From the NCBI GenBank assembly GCA_005862225.1, contig SZXV01000003.1, forward strand, positions 1 through 64,000: a DNA stretch of 64,000 bases, written 5' to 3'. The position numbers were made by a program, and so were the translations under genes. This stretch comes from Chlorobium sp. GTDB taxonomy: Bacteria > Bacteroidota > Chlorobiia > Chlorobiales > Chlorobiaceae. The notes beneath the pieces were generated by a model that searched no databases, had not been told where the DNA came from, and saw only the letters and a program-made list of their open reading frames with translations. This document shows, piece after piece, positions 19,532 through 28,132 of this stretch. Numbering within the stretch: position 1 is the first letter of the stretch; each line of letters opens with the position of its first letter.

Positions 19532-20854
19532 ATGAGTTTTTCAAAAAGCATCTATGGATGGGGCCGTTATCCGGTTATAAAAGCAGATGTGCAGGTGCCT
19601 CTTGTTCAATCAGGAGTTAAGGCAGCAGTGCAAAACAGTGGGCAAGGAGGTATGATTACCCGTGGTTTTGGAAGAAGTTATGGCGACAGCTCACTTGCTG
19701 ATTATGTTGTCGAAATGCGACATATTAACCATTTACTTGCTTTCAGCAGTAAAACCGGTAGAGTAGTCTGTGGCGCCGGAATATCTATGGCCGATCTTCT
19801 TGAAGTCTTTGTTCCAATGGGCTGGTTTTTACCTGTAACCCCTGGCACAAAGCATATAACGTTGGGAGGAGCTGTCGCCAGTGATGTTCACGGTAAAAAC
19901 CATCATATCAGCGGTTGTTTTTGTGAATATGTCGAAAGCATTGAGCTTCTTGTCAATCCTGACTGTGTTCTTGTCTGTTCCCGCAGTACTCATTCTGATC
20001 TTTTTCATGCAACATGCGGCGGGATGGGACTGACCGGAATTATTCTTTCAGTCAATCTTCAGCTCAAGCCAGTCAGCAGCGCCTTTATCAATCAAAAGAC
20101 CCTCAAAGCCCAAAATATCAATGAAGCGCTGGAGTTGTTTGAGACCAATCAAGGGAGCACATACTCCGTTGCATGGATTGATTGTCTTGCTACCGCGTCA
20201 TCCCTTGGGCGTTCACTGCTTATGGTTGGAGAGCACTCATCAGATAATATCCTTGTCGGCTCTTCTAAACATTCGTTATCGATGCCTGTTGATATGCCCT
20301 CAAGTCTGCTGAACCGTTTTTCTATACAACTGTTCAATACCCTTTATTATAACCGAATTACAAAAAAAGAGGTTAAAAACAGAGTTCACTATGAACCGTT
20401 TTTCTATCCGCTTGATGGTCTTCAGGACTGGAACAGGCTTTACGGAAAAAATGGATTTACTCAGTACCAGTTTGTGATTCCCAAGGAGGCGGGTCAGGTC
20501 GGCATGACAAAAATTCTAAAGGAGATAGCCGCGTCCGGGAAGGGTTCTTTTCTTGCGGTGTTAAAAGTGTTTGGCAAACAAAACGATAATCTGCTATCCT
20601 TTCCTCTTGCAGGCTATACTTTAGCTCTTGACTTTAAGATTGAAAAGGGGCTTTTTCCTCTGCTTGACCGTCTTGATGCAATGGTTCTTGACTATGGTGG
20701 CAGAATCTATCTTACAAAAGATGTGCGAATGAGTGAACAAACCTTCAAGCAAAGTTATCCCCATTGGCAACAATTTCAGACAATTCGGGAACAATATGGT
20801 GTCAAAGGAGTTTTTGCCTCTTATCAATCGCGACGATTAGGACTCGATACATGA
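19532..20854 (+). CDS. FAD-binding oxidoreductase, DprE1-like (decaprenylphosphoryl-ribose 2'-oxidase family)
   Basis: 'TRGFGRSYGDSSL', 'TPGTKHITLGGAVASDVHGKNHH' FAD-binding motifs; C-terminal 'RIYLTKDVRMS...VFASYQSRRLGL'. Confidence 0.87.
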   Translation: MSFSKSIYGWGRYPVIKADVQVPLVQSGVKAAVQNSGQGGMITRGFGRSYGDSSLADYVVEMRHINHLLAFSSKTGRVVCGAGISMADLLEVFVPMGWFLPVTPGTKHITLGGAVASDVHGKNHHISGCFCEYVESIELLVNPDCVLVCSRSTHSDLFHATCGGMGLTGIILSVNLQLKPVSSAFINQKTLKAQNINEALELFETNQGSTYSVAWIDCLATASSLGRSLLMVGEHSSDNILVGSSKHSLSMPVDMPSSLLNRFSIQLFNTLYYNRITKKEVKNRVHYEPFFYPLDGLQDWNRLYGKNGFTQYQFVIPKEAGQVGMTKILKEIAASGKGSFLAVLKVFGKQNDNLLSFPLAGYTLALDFKIEKGLFPLLDRLDAMVLDYGGRIYLTKDVRMSEQTFKQSYPHWQQFQTIREQYGVKGVFASYQSRRLGLDT

Positions 20855-21591
20855 AAAAAATATTAATAATTGGGGCAACCTCGGCAATTGCTGAAGCAAC
20901 AGCAAGGTGTTATGCAAAAGAAGGGGCGATGTTTTACCTGCTTGCCCGAAATGAGGAGAGACTGGCTTCATTGGCAAGCGATCTCAAAATCCGTGGGGCA
21001 TTATCGGTTGATTATAGTTTGCTTGATGTCAAAGAGAGAGCGAACCATGAACAGGAACTATTGCGGGCTAAAGATACTCTTGGTAACATTGATATTGCTC
21101 TTGTTGCGCACGGAACTCTTGGTAATCAGGGCGCTTGCGAAGAGGATCCAGAAGTGGCTCTTCTTGAACTTGAAACCAATGCGTTCAGCACTATAGCATT
21201 GTTGACAAGGCTTGCCAACATTTTCGAAAAGCAGTCTCATGGCACCCTTGCGGTGATAAGTTCTGTGGCTGGCGACCGGGGGCGAGCATCAAACTATGTC
21301 TATGGCACCGCCAAGGCAGCTGTGACGACCTTCTGTGAAGGGCTTCAGGCCAGGATGTTCAAATCAGGTGTTCATGTTCTTATTATTAAACCTGGTCTTG
21401 TTGCTACGCCAATGACAGAAGGGTTATCAATGCCTGCTTTTCTTGTTGCTGAGCCTGCTCTTATTGCGGCTGACATTTTTAGGGCAATCGAGAAGAAAAT
21501 CGATGTCCTCTACACACCCTGGTTCTGGAAGTATATTATGATTGGAATCATTCATATTCCTGCCACTCTGTTCAAAAAAGCTAACCTTTAG
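20851..21591 (+). CDS. SDR family oxidoreductase, DprE2-like
   Basis: 'ILIIGATSAIAEATA' Rossmann motif, 'ISSVAGDRGRASNYVYGTAKAA' (Ser plus YxxxK); ATG 20851 overlaps DprE1-like stop by ATGA. Confidence 0.87.
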   Translation: MKKILIIGATSAIAEATARCYAKEGAMFYLLARNEERLASLASDLKIRGALSVDYSLLDVKERANHEQELLRAKDTLGNIDIALVAHGTLGNQGACEEDPEVALLELETNAFSTIALLTRLANIFEKQSHGTLAVISSVAGDRGRASNYVYGTAKAAVTTFCEGLQARMFKSGVHVLIIKPGLVATPMTEGLSMPAFLVAEPALIAADIFRAIEKKIDVLYTPWFWKYIMIGIIHIPATLFKKANL

Positions 21592-21661
21592 GGTTAAGAA
21601 AGTGATGTATTGCGGGGTATCTAAATTCATATATGCTTAAACGTGCTGAATTATGCGTTGA

Positions 21662-22600
21662 ATGAAAAATATAAAAATACTTTTGCCAGGTGGTGCAGGG
21701 CTTGTTGGGCAGAATCTTGTGGCATTTTTAAAAAAGAGAGGCCACAGAAACATTGTAGTGCTTGACAAGCATAGTGTTAATATCGGAATTCTTCGTCGGA
21801 TGCATCCGGATATTACCGTTGTCGATGCGGATCTGGCGGTTCGTGGTTCATGGGAAAATTATTTCGAGGGTGCTGATGCTGTGGTGATGTTGCAGGCCCA
21901 GATAGGCGATCTCAACGCTGAACCGTTTGTGCGTAACAATATAACGACTACCGAAGTTATTATTGATCTTATAAGGAAGAACCGGATTCCCTATACCGTG
22001 CATATCAGCTCTTCGGTTGTCGAGTCGGTAGCAGACGATCATTATACCAACACGAAGAAACAGCAGGAGGCGATGGTGCTGAAGAGTGGCATACCATGCG
22101 TTGTGCTTCGTCCTACCCTGATGTTTGGCTGGTTTGATCGAAAGCATCTTGGATGGTTGTCGCGTTTTATGAAAAAGGTACATGTGTTTCCCATACCTGG
22201 TAATGGACGATACATTCGTCAACCCTTATATGTTGGAGATTTCTGTGAGATCATCATCAGTTGTCTCGAATCGGGCATTACCGGTCAGGTGTTCAATATT
22301 ACCGGGTTGGAGCAAGTGACGTATATCGATATCATACGCGAAATAAAAAAGGCAACACGAGCAAAATGTGTGATCGTTCATATTCCGGTTACACTCTTTT
22401 CGATTCTTCTTGGAATATGGGCGCTTTTTGACACCAATCCGCCTTTTACTGTTTCCCAATTGAAAGCTCTGACTGCGAAAGATGAATTTGAGGTAATCGA
22501 CTGGCCTGGTATTTTTCATGTCGAACCGACACCATTTTCAAAAGCGATCAGTGAAACATTTAATGATAAGCAGTACAGCGGGGTTGTCCTGGAGTTTTAA
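21662..22600 (+). CDS. NAD-dependent epimerase/dehydratase (extended SDR)
   Basis: 'LLPGGAGLVGQNLVAFL', 'HISSSVVESVADDHYTNTKKQQE' (YxxxK), 'RYIRQPLYVGDFCEII'. Confidence 0.85.
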   Translation: MKNIKILLPGGAGLVGQNLVAFLKKRGHRNIVVLDKHSVNIGILRRMHPDITVVDADLAVRGSWENYFEGADAVVMLQAQIGDLNAEPFVRNNITTTEVIIDLIRKNRIPYTVHISSSVVESVADDHYTNTKKQQEAMVLKSGIPCVVLRPTLMFGWFDRKHLGWLSRFMKKVHVFPIPGNGRYIRQPLYVGDFCEIIISCLESGITGQVFNITGLEQVTYIDIIREIKKATRAKCVIVHIPVTLFSILLGIWALFDTNPPFTVSQLKALTAKDEFEVIDWPGIFHVEPTPFSKAISETFNDKQYSGVVLEF

Positions 22601-22603
22601 GCT

Positions 22604-23896
22604 ATGAAAGGAGAACGTATAGCGGTTATAGGTGCAGGCCCGATGGGTTTAGGGGTGGCTTATCAACTTGTAAAACTGGGCTGTGTTCCTGTTGTTTTCG
22701 AAGCTGATGATCGCGTTGGTGGAATGACGGCGACCTTTGATTTCGGGGGCCTTGACATTGAGCGTTACTATCACTTTCATTGTATTTCTGATAGTTCATT
22801 TCTTGATGTTCTTAACGAGCTTGGGCTTGATGACAAAATGCAGTGGGTAGAAACCAGTATGGGGTATTACTATCAGGGAAAGCTTCAGTCTTGGGGTAAT
22901 CCAATGGCGCTGCTTCAGTTTTCGGGACTTGATATTATAGCAAAATTTCGATATGGTCTTCATGCTTTTCTGTCCACCAGACGCAAGGACTGGAAACCGC
23001 TTGATAGTCTTGAAGCTACAAGCTGGATAAAGCGCTGGGTTGGGAGGCAGGCTTATGACGTGCTGTGGAGAAAACTGTTTGAATACAAGTTTTATAATTA
23101 TTCTTCGGATCTTTCTGCAGCATGGATCTGGAGCAGAATCAGGCGAATAGGTCGTTCTCGTTACAATCTGTTTCGTGAAAAATTGGGATATCTTCAAGGT
23201 GGTTCAGCAACACTGCTTCACGCAATGGAAACATATATTGAACATGGAGGCGGGAAGCTTCACGTAAGCTCGTTAGTGACAAAGGTTGTCATATCCGAGG
23301 GTTCAGTGAAAGGAGTTTATGTCGGAGGCGAGTTTCACCCATTCGATAAAGTTGTGAGTACTATTCCGCTACCTTACATTCCATCGATTATTCCCGATCT
23401 TCCTGCAAATTTGTTACAGACATTCTTGTCGGTCAAAAACATTGCTGTGGTGTGTGTCATTGTAAAACTGAAAAAAAAATTGAGCAGCAATTTTTGGCTT
23501 AACGTGAATGATCCCGACATGGATATTCCTGGCTTGATAGAATATACCAATCTGAGGCCTTTGGGAAAAGATCATATTGTTTATGCGCCATTTTATATGC
23601 CAGGCGAACATCCGAAATATCAGGATACTGACCAGATTTTTTTAAACAAAGTCAAGAGCTATATCAAAGTAGTAAATCCAGTATTGTGTGATGAAGATTT
23701 CAGTCAGATGCATGTTAGTCGTTATCGTTATGCACAGCCAGTTTGCGGACCTGGTTATCTCGATACATTGCCACCTGTTAGTTTAGCTATAAAAGGATTA
23801 TGGGTTGCCGATACATCGTATTATTATCCAGAAGACAGGGGAATATCAGAAGGAATTGGTTTTGGTCGCACATTGGCAAGAAACTGTGCTAAATGA
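22604..23896 (+). CDS. NAD(P)/FAD-dependent oxidoreductase (amine oxidase / UDP-galactopyranose-mutase-like fold)
   Basis: 'IAVIGAGPMGLGVAYQLVKLG...VFEADDRVGGMTATFDFGGLDIERYYH' dinucleotide binding; C-terminal 'GLWVADTSYYYPEDRGISEGIGFGRTLA'. Confidence 0.83.
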   Translation: MKGERIAVIGAGPMGLGVAYQLVKLGCVPVVFEADDRVGGMTATFDFGGLDIERYYHFHCISDSSFLDVLNELGLDDKMQWVETSMGYYYQGKLQSWGNPMALLQFSGLDIIAKFRYGLHAFLSTRRKDWKPLDSLEATSWIKRWVGRQAYDVLWRKLFEYKFYNYSSDLSAAWIWSRIRRIGRSRYNLFREKLGYLQGGSATLLHAMETYIEHGGGKLHVSSLVTKVVISEGSVKGVYVGGEFHPFDKVVSTIPLPYIPSIIPDLPANLLQTFLSVKNIAVVCVIVKLKKKLSSNFWLNVNDPDMDIPGLIEYTNLRPLGKDHIVYAPFYMPGEHPKYQDTDQIFLNKVKSYIKVVNPVLCDEDFSQMHVSRYRYAQPVCGPGYLDTLPPVSLAIKGLWVADTSYYYPEDRGISEGIGFGRTLARNCAK

Positions 23897-24318
23897 TTAG
23901 ATATTTTTTTTCAAAGCAGTTTGGAACTTTTCTTTTTACTGGCGGTGTTGCTGCTCTGGTTAATTTTGTCAGCAGAGTTTGGATAAGTAAATTCATTGAG
24001 TATTCAATTGCGATTGTTTTGGCGTATATCATTGGTATGATTACGGCTTTCATTCTTGCAAAACTTTTTGTATTCAGCGTAAGCAATCAAAATATAAGGC
24101 GATCAGTGCTTTATTTCATTCTGGTAAATATCGTTGCACTTATTCAAACTTGGCTTATAAGTACAGGCCTTGTTTATTACGTTTTTCCTTTATTAGGTGT
24201 AAGGTATTTTACATTTGAAATAGCTCATGCCATAGGTCTTGCTGTTCCTGTAGTTACAAGTTATATTGGGCACAAACAATTGTCTTTCAAGAAATCTGAC
24301 TATACTGAAGATATATAA
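23893..24318 (+). CDS. GtrA family protein (putative polyprenyl-linked sugar flippase)
   Basis: 141 aa, 4 TM, 'FLFTGGVAALVNF', 'SYIGHKQLSFK' C-terminus; ATGA overlap with the preceding gene. Confidence 0.85.
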   Translation: MIRYFFSKQFGTFLFTGGVAALVNFVSRVWISKFIEYSIAIVLAYIIGMITAFILAKLFVFSVSNQNIRRSVLYFILVNIVALIQTWLISTGLVYYVFPLLGVRYFTFEIAHAIGLAVPVVTSYIGHKQLSFKKSDYTEDI

Positions 24319-24347
24319 AATAAATTTCCTTTATATTATTAATTATT

Positions 24348-26261
24348 ATGCTCTACTCTGAAGAAAATAACCGTATTAATATTACTGCTATTTTTTTTGC
24401 AATAATCTCAAGTGTTTATTCTGCATATTTTGCGTTAAAATATGGATATCAGATACCGTTAGATCAGCATAGTTTCAGACAAACACAAACCGCATTATCA
24501 GCTTTTTGGATTATGCGTAACGGATTTAGTTTTGCATATGAAACCCCTGTTGCTGGCCCGCCATGGAGTATTCCATTTGAATTTCCAATTTATCAAATTA
24601 TTGTAGTATTAGCTGCCAAGTTATTTAATGCGCCTTTAGATTTTGCTGGTCGCATGATAAGCTATTTATTTCTTCTTCTGTGTCTCCTTCCGGCTAGATC
24701 AATTACAAAAGAATTGAAATTGCCAATCGTGGTCTTTTATGTTTTTGTTGCACTTTTTTTATCTTCTCCAGTGTATCTTTACTGGGGTCGAACATTTATG
24801 ATTGAGACTGCGGCATTGTTTTTTACAATATCAGCAATTAAATATTTTATTGATCTTTTAGAGAAATCATTTTCATATCGGGTATGTGTTTTTTTTATTT
24901 TATTTATGTCTTTAGCGATTCTTCAAAAATCGACAACAGGTGTTCCGGTCTTGCTTGTTTTTATTGTTATGTTAAATATACATAATTTCAAAAAAAATAA
25001 ATCCATTAAAAGCTATTTATTAGAAAAAAAATTTCTTTTGAAATCCGTGGTTCTTTTTATTCCTCTTCTTATTGGCGTTGTATGGATTTTATATACGGAT
25101 CAAATTAAATCAATGAATTCTTTTGGGATGCAACTAACTTCCTCGGCTTTAAGTAGTTGGAATTATGGCTTTATTAAACAAAGATTCTCCTCAGATTTAT
25201 ATGCGGATGTATTTTGGAAAAGAATATTTGTAAGTAATTTGGCCGGAATATATGGAGCCCTCCTGCTAATATTTTCTTTTTTTTTAAAATCGATTCGGAG
25301 AGAAAAAAATATAATTATATTTTCAATTATCCTTGGCGTTCTTCCATTATTTTTTTTTACAAATTTACATATTATCCATAATTACTATCAAACAGCAAAT
25401 TTGGTATTTTTTATTTATGCTTTAGCTGTTGCCTTGGGTGCAGGTTTTGTTCCGGTATTTGGCGTCAGAGTACTGATACCGTCTCTTATTTTAATCTTTT
25501 TTTCAAATTATATGGTTTTAAAAAAAGATTATTTTTCTATGACAAAAGCGGTTATTACAAAAGAAAATCGCGATTATGCAATTGGGTGCATCTTAAAAAG
25601 GGAGTTGTCGCAAAAGAGTCAGTTTGTTGCATTTGGTAATGATTGGAGTTCAACATTTGCATATATTTCACAGCGAAAATCGTTTACTGTGCCTATGTGG
25701 TATAAATATTATGATCAGGTGGCAACTCATCCAGAAGATTTTGTTGAGAGAGATCTTTTGGGAGCTGTAGTTTTATGTCCAATCAATAATCCATCTATTG
25801 CAGGCCTGATGTATTGGTCTTCTGACAAAAAATCATGGAAGATTGGTGAGACGAATTTGTGTTATATATCAACTCCAGAAAAAATATTAAAAATAAATAA
25901 TTTAATGCCTGTTGTGTGTATGGGAAGTATTGATAGTGCAATAGTTGAAAAACGCAATGGGATAAAAGTGGTTTCATTTGCCGGTTGGTCAACTATGTCA
26001 GGACCCGGAACTGTTATTCCGGATCAGATATTTATAGCGTTATCAAGAAAAGGTATAAAGACTATATATTTGGAGGCACTCAAGGTGCCTCGACCGGAGG
26101 TCAATGTTCGTTTAGGTAAATTAACAGATGATGATATAGGCTTTTCAAGAATAATCCCGGCTGACTTGCCATTTAATAAATATGATGTGAGTATTATTCA
26201 ATTGAAAGGTCAGCGACAGGAAATTTGTCAGTATCAAAAAAAACTTATTTTAAACGATTAA
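24348..26261 (+). CDS. Multi-TM GT-C / GT39-like membrane glycosyltransferase
   Basis: 637 aa, many TM helices, first-loop 'IPLDQHSFRQTQTALSAFWIMRNG', C-terminal soluble part; conspicuously AT-rich DNA. Confidence 0.72.
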   Translation: MLYSEENNRINITAIFFAIISSVYSAYFALKYGYQIPLDQHSFRQTQTALSAFWIMRNGFSFAYETPVAGPPWSIPFEFPIYQIIVVLAAKLFNAPLDFAGRMISYLFLLLCLLPARSITKELKLPIVVFYVFVALFLSSPVYLYWGRTFMIETAALFFTISAIKYFIDLLEKSFSYRVCVFFILFMSLAILQKSTTGVPVLLVFIVMLNIHNFKKNKSIKSYLLEKKFLLKSVVLFIPLLIGVVWILYTDQIKSMNSFGMQLTSSALSSWNYGFIKQRFSSDLYADVFWKRIFVSNLAGIYGALLLIFSFFLKSIRREKNIIIFSIILGVLPLFFFTNLHIIHNYYQTANLVFFIYALAVALGAGFVPVFGVRVLIPSLILIFFSNYMVLKKDYFSMTKAVITKENRDYAIGCILKRELSQKSQFVAFGNDWSSTFAYISQRKSFTVPMWYKYYDQVATHPEDFVERDLLGAVVLCPINNPSIAGLMYWSSDKKSWKIGETNLCYISTPEKILKINNLMPVVCMGSIDSAIVEKRNGIKVVSFAGWSTMSGPGTVIPDQIFIALSRKGIKTIYLEALKVPRPEVNVRLGKLTDDDIGFSRIIPADLPFNKYDVSIIQLKGQRQEICQYQKKLILND

Positions 26262-26656
26262 TGTAAAATACTGCTAGAGATATCAAATAGATCTTTATGT
26301 TGGCTTTTTGTGTTAAAATATCTGTATTCTGTCAATTTTATTTCTTATCTACCTACAGCGTAGAAGGCACTTTATCTTGTTGCTAATCCTTATTGTATGA
26401 CTGCTGTATTGCGTTATTATCTTTTTGATGATCTTTAATCAGCCTCTTTTTTAAAGCATAATAATTCAAACATAATTGAATTACGGGCTTTAGATAAGAT
26501 TTTTAATTACATTAATCTACTTTCAATGCTGAGCATAAGTCTTGATAGTATATCGATCATTCGTTTGAATCGATTGTTTGTTGGACATATACATAAAATA
26601 TTGTCATGATTTGTAATGATTGAAAGGATTTATACTGTATCTATCTATCCCTTCAT

Positions 26657-27550
26657 TCAAATATTTAAACTGTTGACCCGCTCATAATATTCTTTCCTGC
26701 ATGAACAAATATTGCGCAAACTCAATAGCAGGCTTAAGTATCCAGAGTCATTTTTCGCATTAATTATTGATATAAGGCGCTCAACGTTTTTTTCAATAAA
26801 CAACCTTTTTCCGTTTTCATGAAGAAAGTTAGCTGTCACGGCAGCTACTTCAAGACGAATCTTTTCGATATTTTCCTTTATGGTATTTGTAGGATGGATT
26901 CTATACTTGATGTGCGGTTCAGCGATATCAATCATGACGGTTCCCTTGCCAAGTGCTGCATGGATAAAATCAAGGTCATGGCAGTAGCGGAGGTGCTGGA
27001 AACCGTCAACCCGATACCAGAGATCCTTGGTGAAAACCATATTAGACGTAGTGACGACATAATTTTCATTGAGAAGACCTATATCAAGACTTGCGCATTC
27101 ACGTTGGTAAGAAATTGCACGATGAAGCCATTCCACTGTTTCTCCTTCGTTCACAGGCATACAGTGCTTATCTATGATTTGAACTCCGCCAGCAATAAAT
27201 TCGATTGTGGGATTGTTCCTGATGAGCCAGCGGCATCGTTCAAGCTTTGTCGGGAAAAAAAGATCGTCGGTATTGAGTATGGCGATATATTCACAATGGG
27301 CTATACTTATGGCATTATTAATGGCGGTATGAGCTCCAGAATTAATTTGAGTAACAAGTTTAGTTTCAGAATGGTTTGCCAGTATTTTTTCTGCGATACT
27401 AAAGCCCTTATCTGTAGAGCCGTCATCGACAAGAATTATTTCTGTGGCAGGGGAGGTTTGCCGGAGAACACTTTCAAGAGTAGCCTTTATGTAGTGTTCA
27501 TGGTTGTAAAGGGGAAGTACTACAGTTATGGATGGTTCATTCATGGCCAC
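26657..27550 (-). CDS. Glycosyltransferase family 2
   Basis: 'ITVVLPLYNHEHYIKATLESVLRQTSPATEIILVDDGSTD', 'YIAILNTDDLFFP'. Confidence 0.92.
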   Translation of the reverse strand: MAMNEPSITVVLPLYNHEHYIKATLESVLRQTSPATEIILVDDGSTDKGFSIAEKILANHSETKLVTQINSGAHTAINNAISIAHCEYIAILNTDDLFFPTKLERCRWLIRNNPTIEFIAGGVQIIDKHCMPVNEGETVEWLHRAISYQRECASLDIGLLNENYVVTTSNMVFTKDLWYRVDGFQHLRYCHDLDFIHAALGKGTVMIDIAEPHIKYRIHPTNTIKENIEKIRLEVAAVTANFLHENGKRLFIEKNVERLISIINAKNDSGYLSLLLSLRNICSCRKEYYERVNSLNI

Positions 27551-27552
27551 TG

Positions 27553-28122
27553 TTACTGAATATCGGTATCAAGTATTGGAAAATATCTTGTTTTATAGCG
27601 AAGATCCTTGCTTCTATTCTTTATGAATTGGGCAGGATTGCCACCAACAATGGAGTATGGTTCGACATTTTTCGTAACGACTGCACCTGCGGCTACCACA
27701 GCTCCTTCTCCGATGGTTACGCCGGGGCAAATGATGGCTCTTGCGCCAATCCATGCATGATCCTGTATTTCCACAGGTTTTTCCTGGCAGACAAAGAAAG
27801 GACTCTGCGGATCGTGTGTAAGTGTCTGGATGAGGGTGTAATGGGCCACATTGACATTGTTGCCAATCTTCAGTTGGACACGTCCATCAAGGTAGCAAAA
27901 TCGGTTGATAACTGTATTGTCGCCAATCTCGATATTCTTGCCAGTAATAAAATTACCCATGCAAATCGCGGAATTTTTTCCCAGCTTCATTTTGCAAAAA
28001 CTGCGAAGGTACCAGTGGCGTATGGTATAGGGCATCCAGTTCATGAAGAGGTGGTTGCCCAGCCAGAATATAATTGCCGATTTCCAATTTTTGAACACAA
28101 GACGTTTTAAATTGGTAGCCAT
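27553..28122 (-). CDS. Left-handed beta-helix acyltransferase (WcaF/hexapeptide type)
   Basis: 'IEIGDNTVINRFCYLDGR...DHAWIGARAIICPGVTIGEGAVVAAGAVVTKNVEPYSIVGGNPAQFIK'. Confidence 0.92.
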   Translation of the reverse strand: MATNLKRLVFKNWKSAIIFWLGNHLFMNWMPYTIRHWYLRSFCKMKLGKNSAICMGNFITGKNIEIGDNTVINRFCYLDGRVQLKIGNNVNVAHYTLIQTLTHDPQSPFFVCQEKPVEIQDHAWIGARAIICPGVTIGEGAVVAAGAVVTKNVEPYSIVGGNPAQFIKNRSKDLRYKTRYFPILDTDIQ

Positions 28123-28132
28123 GAAAACGCAA

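Noticed and set aside
26819-27559. 246-aa + strand ORF (and 27532-28110, 192 aa) as possible genes
   Set aside because: Fully antisense to a convincing GT2 gene and a LbH acyltransferase; the translations show no domain motifs, so they are shadow ORFs.
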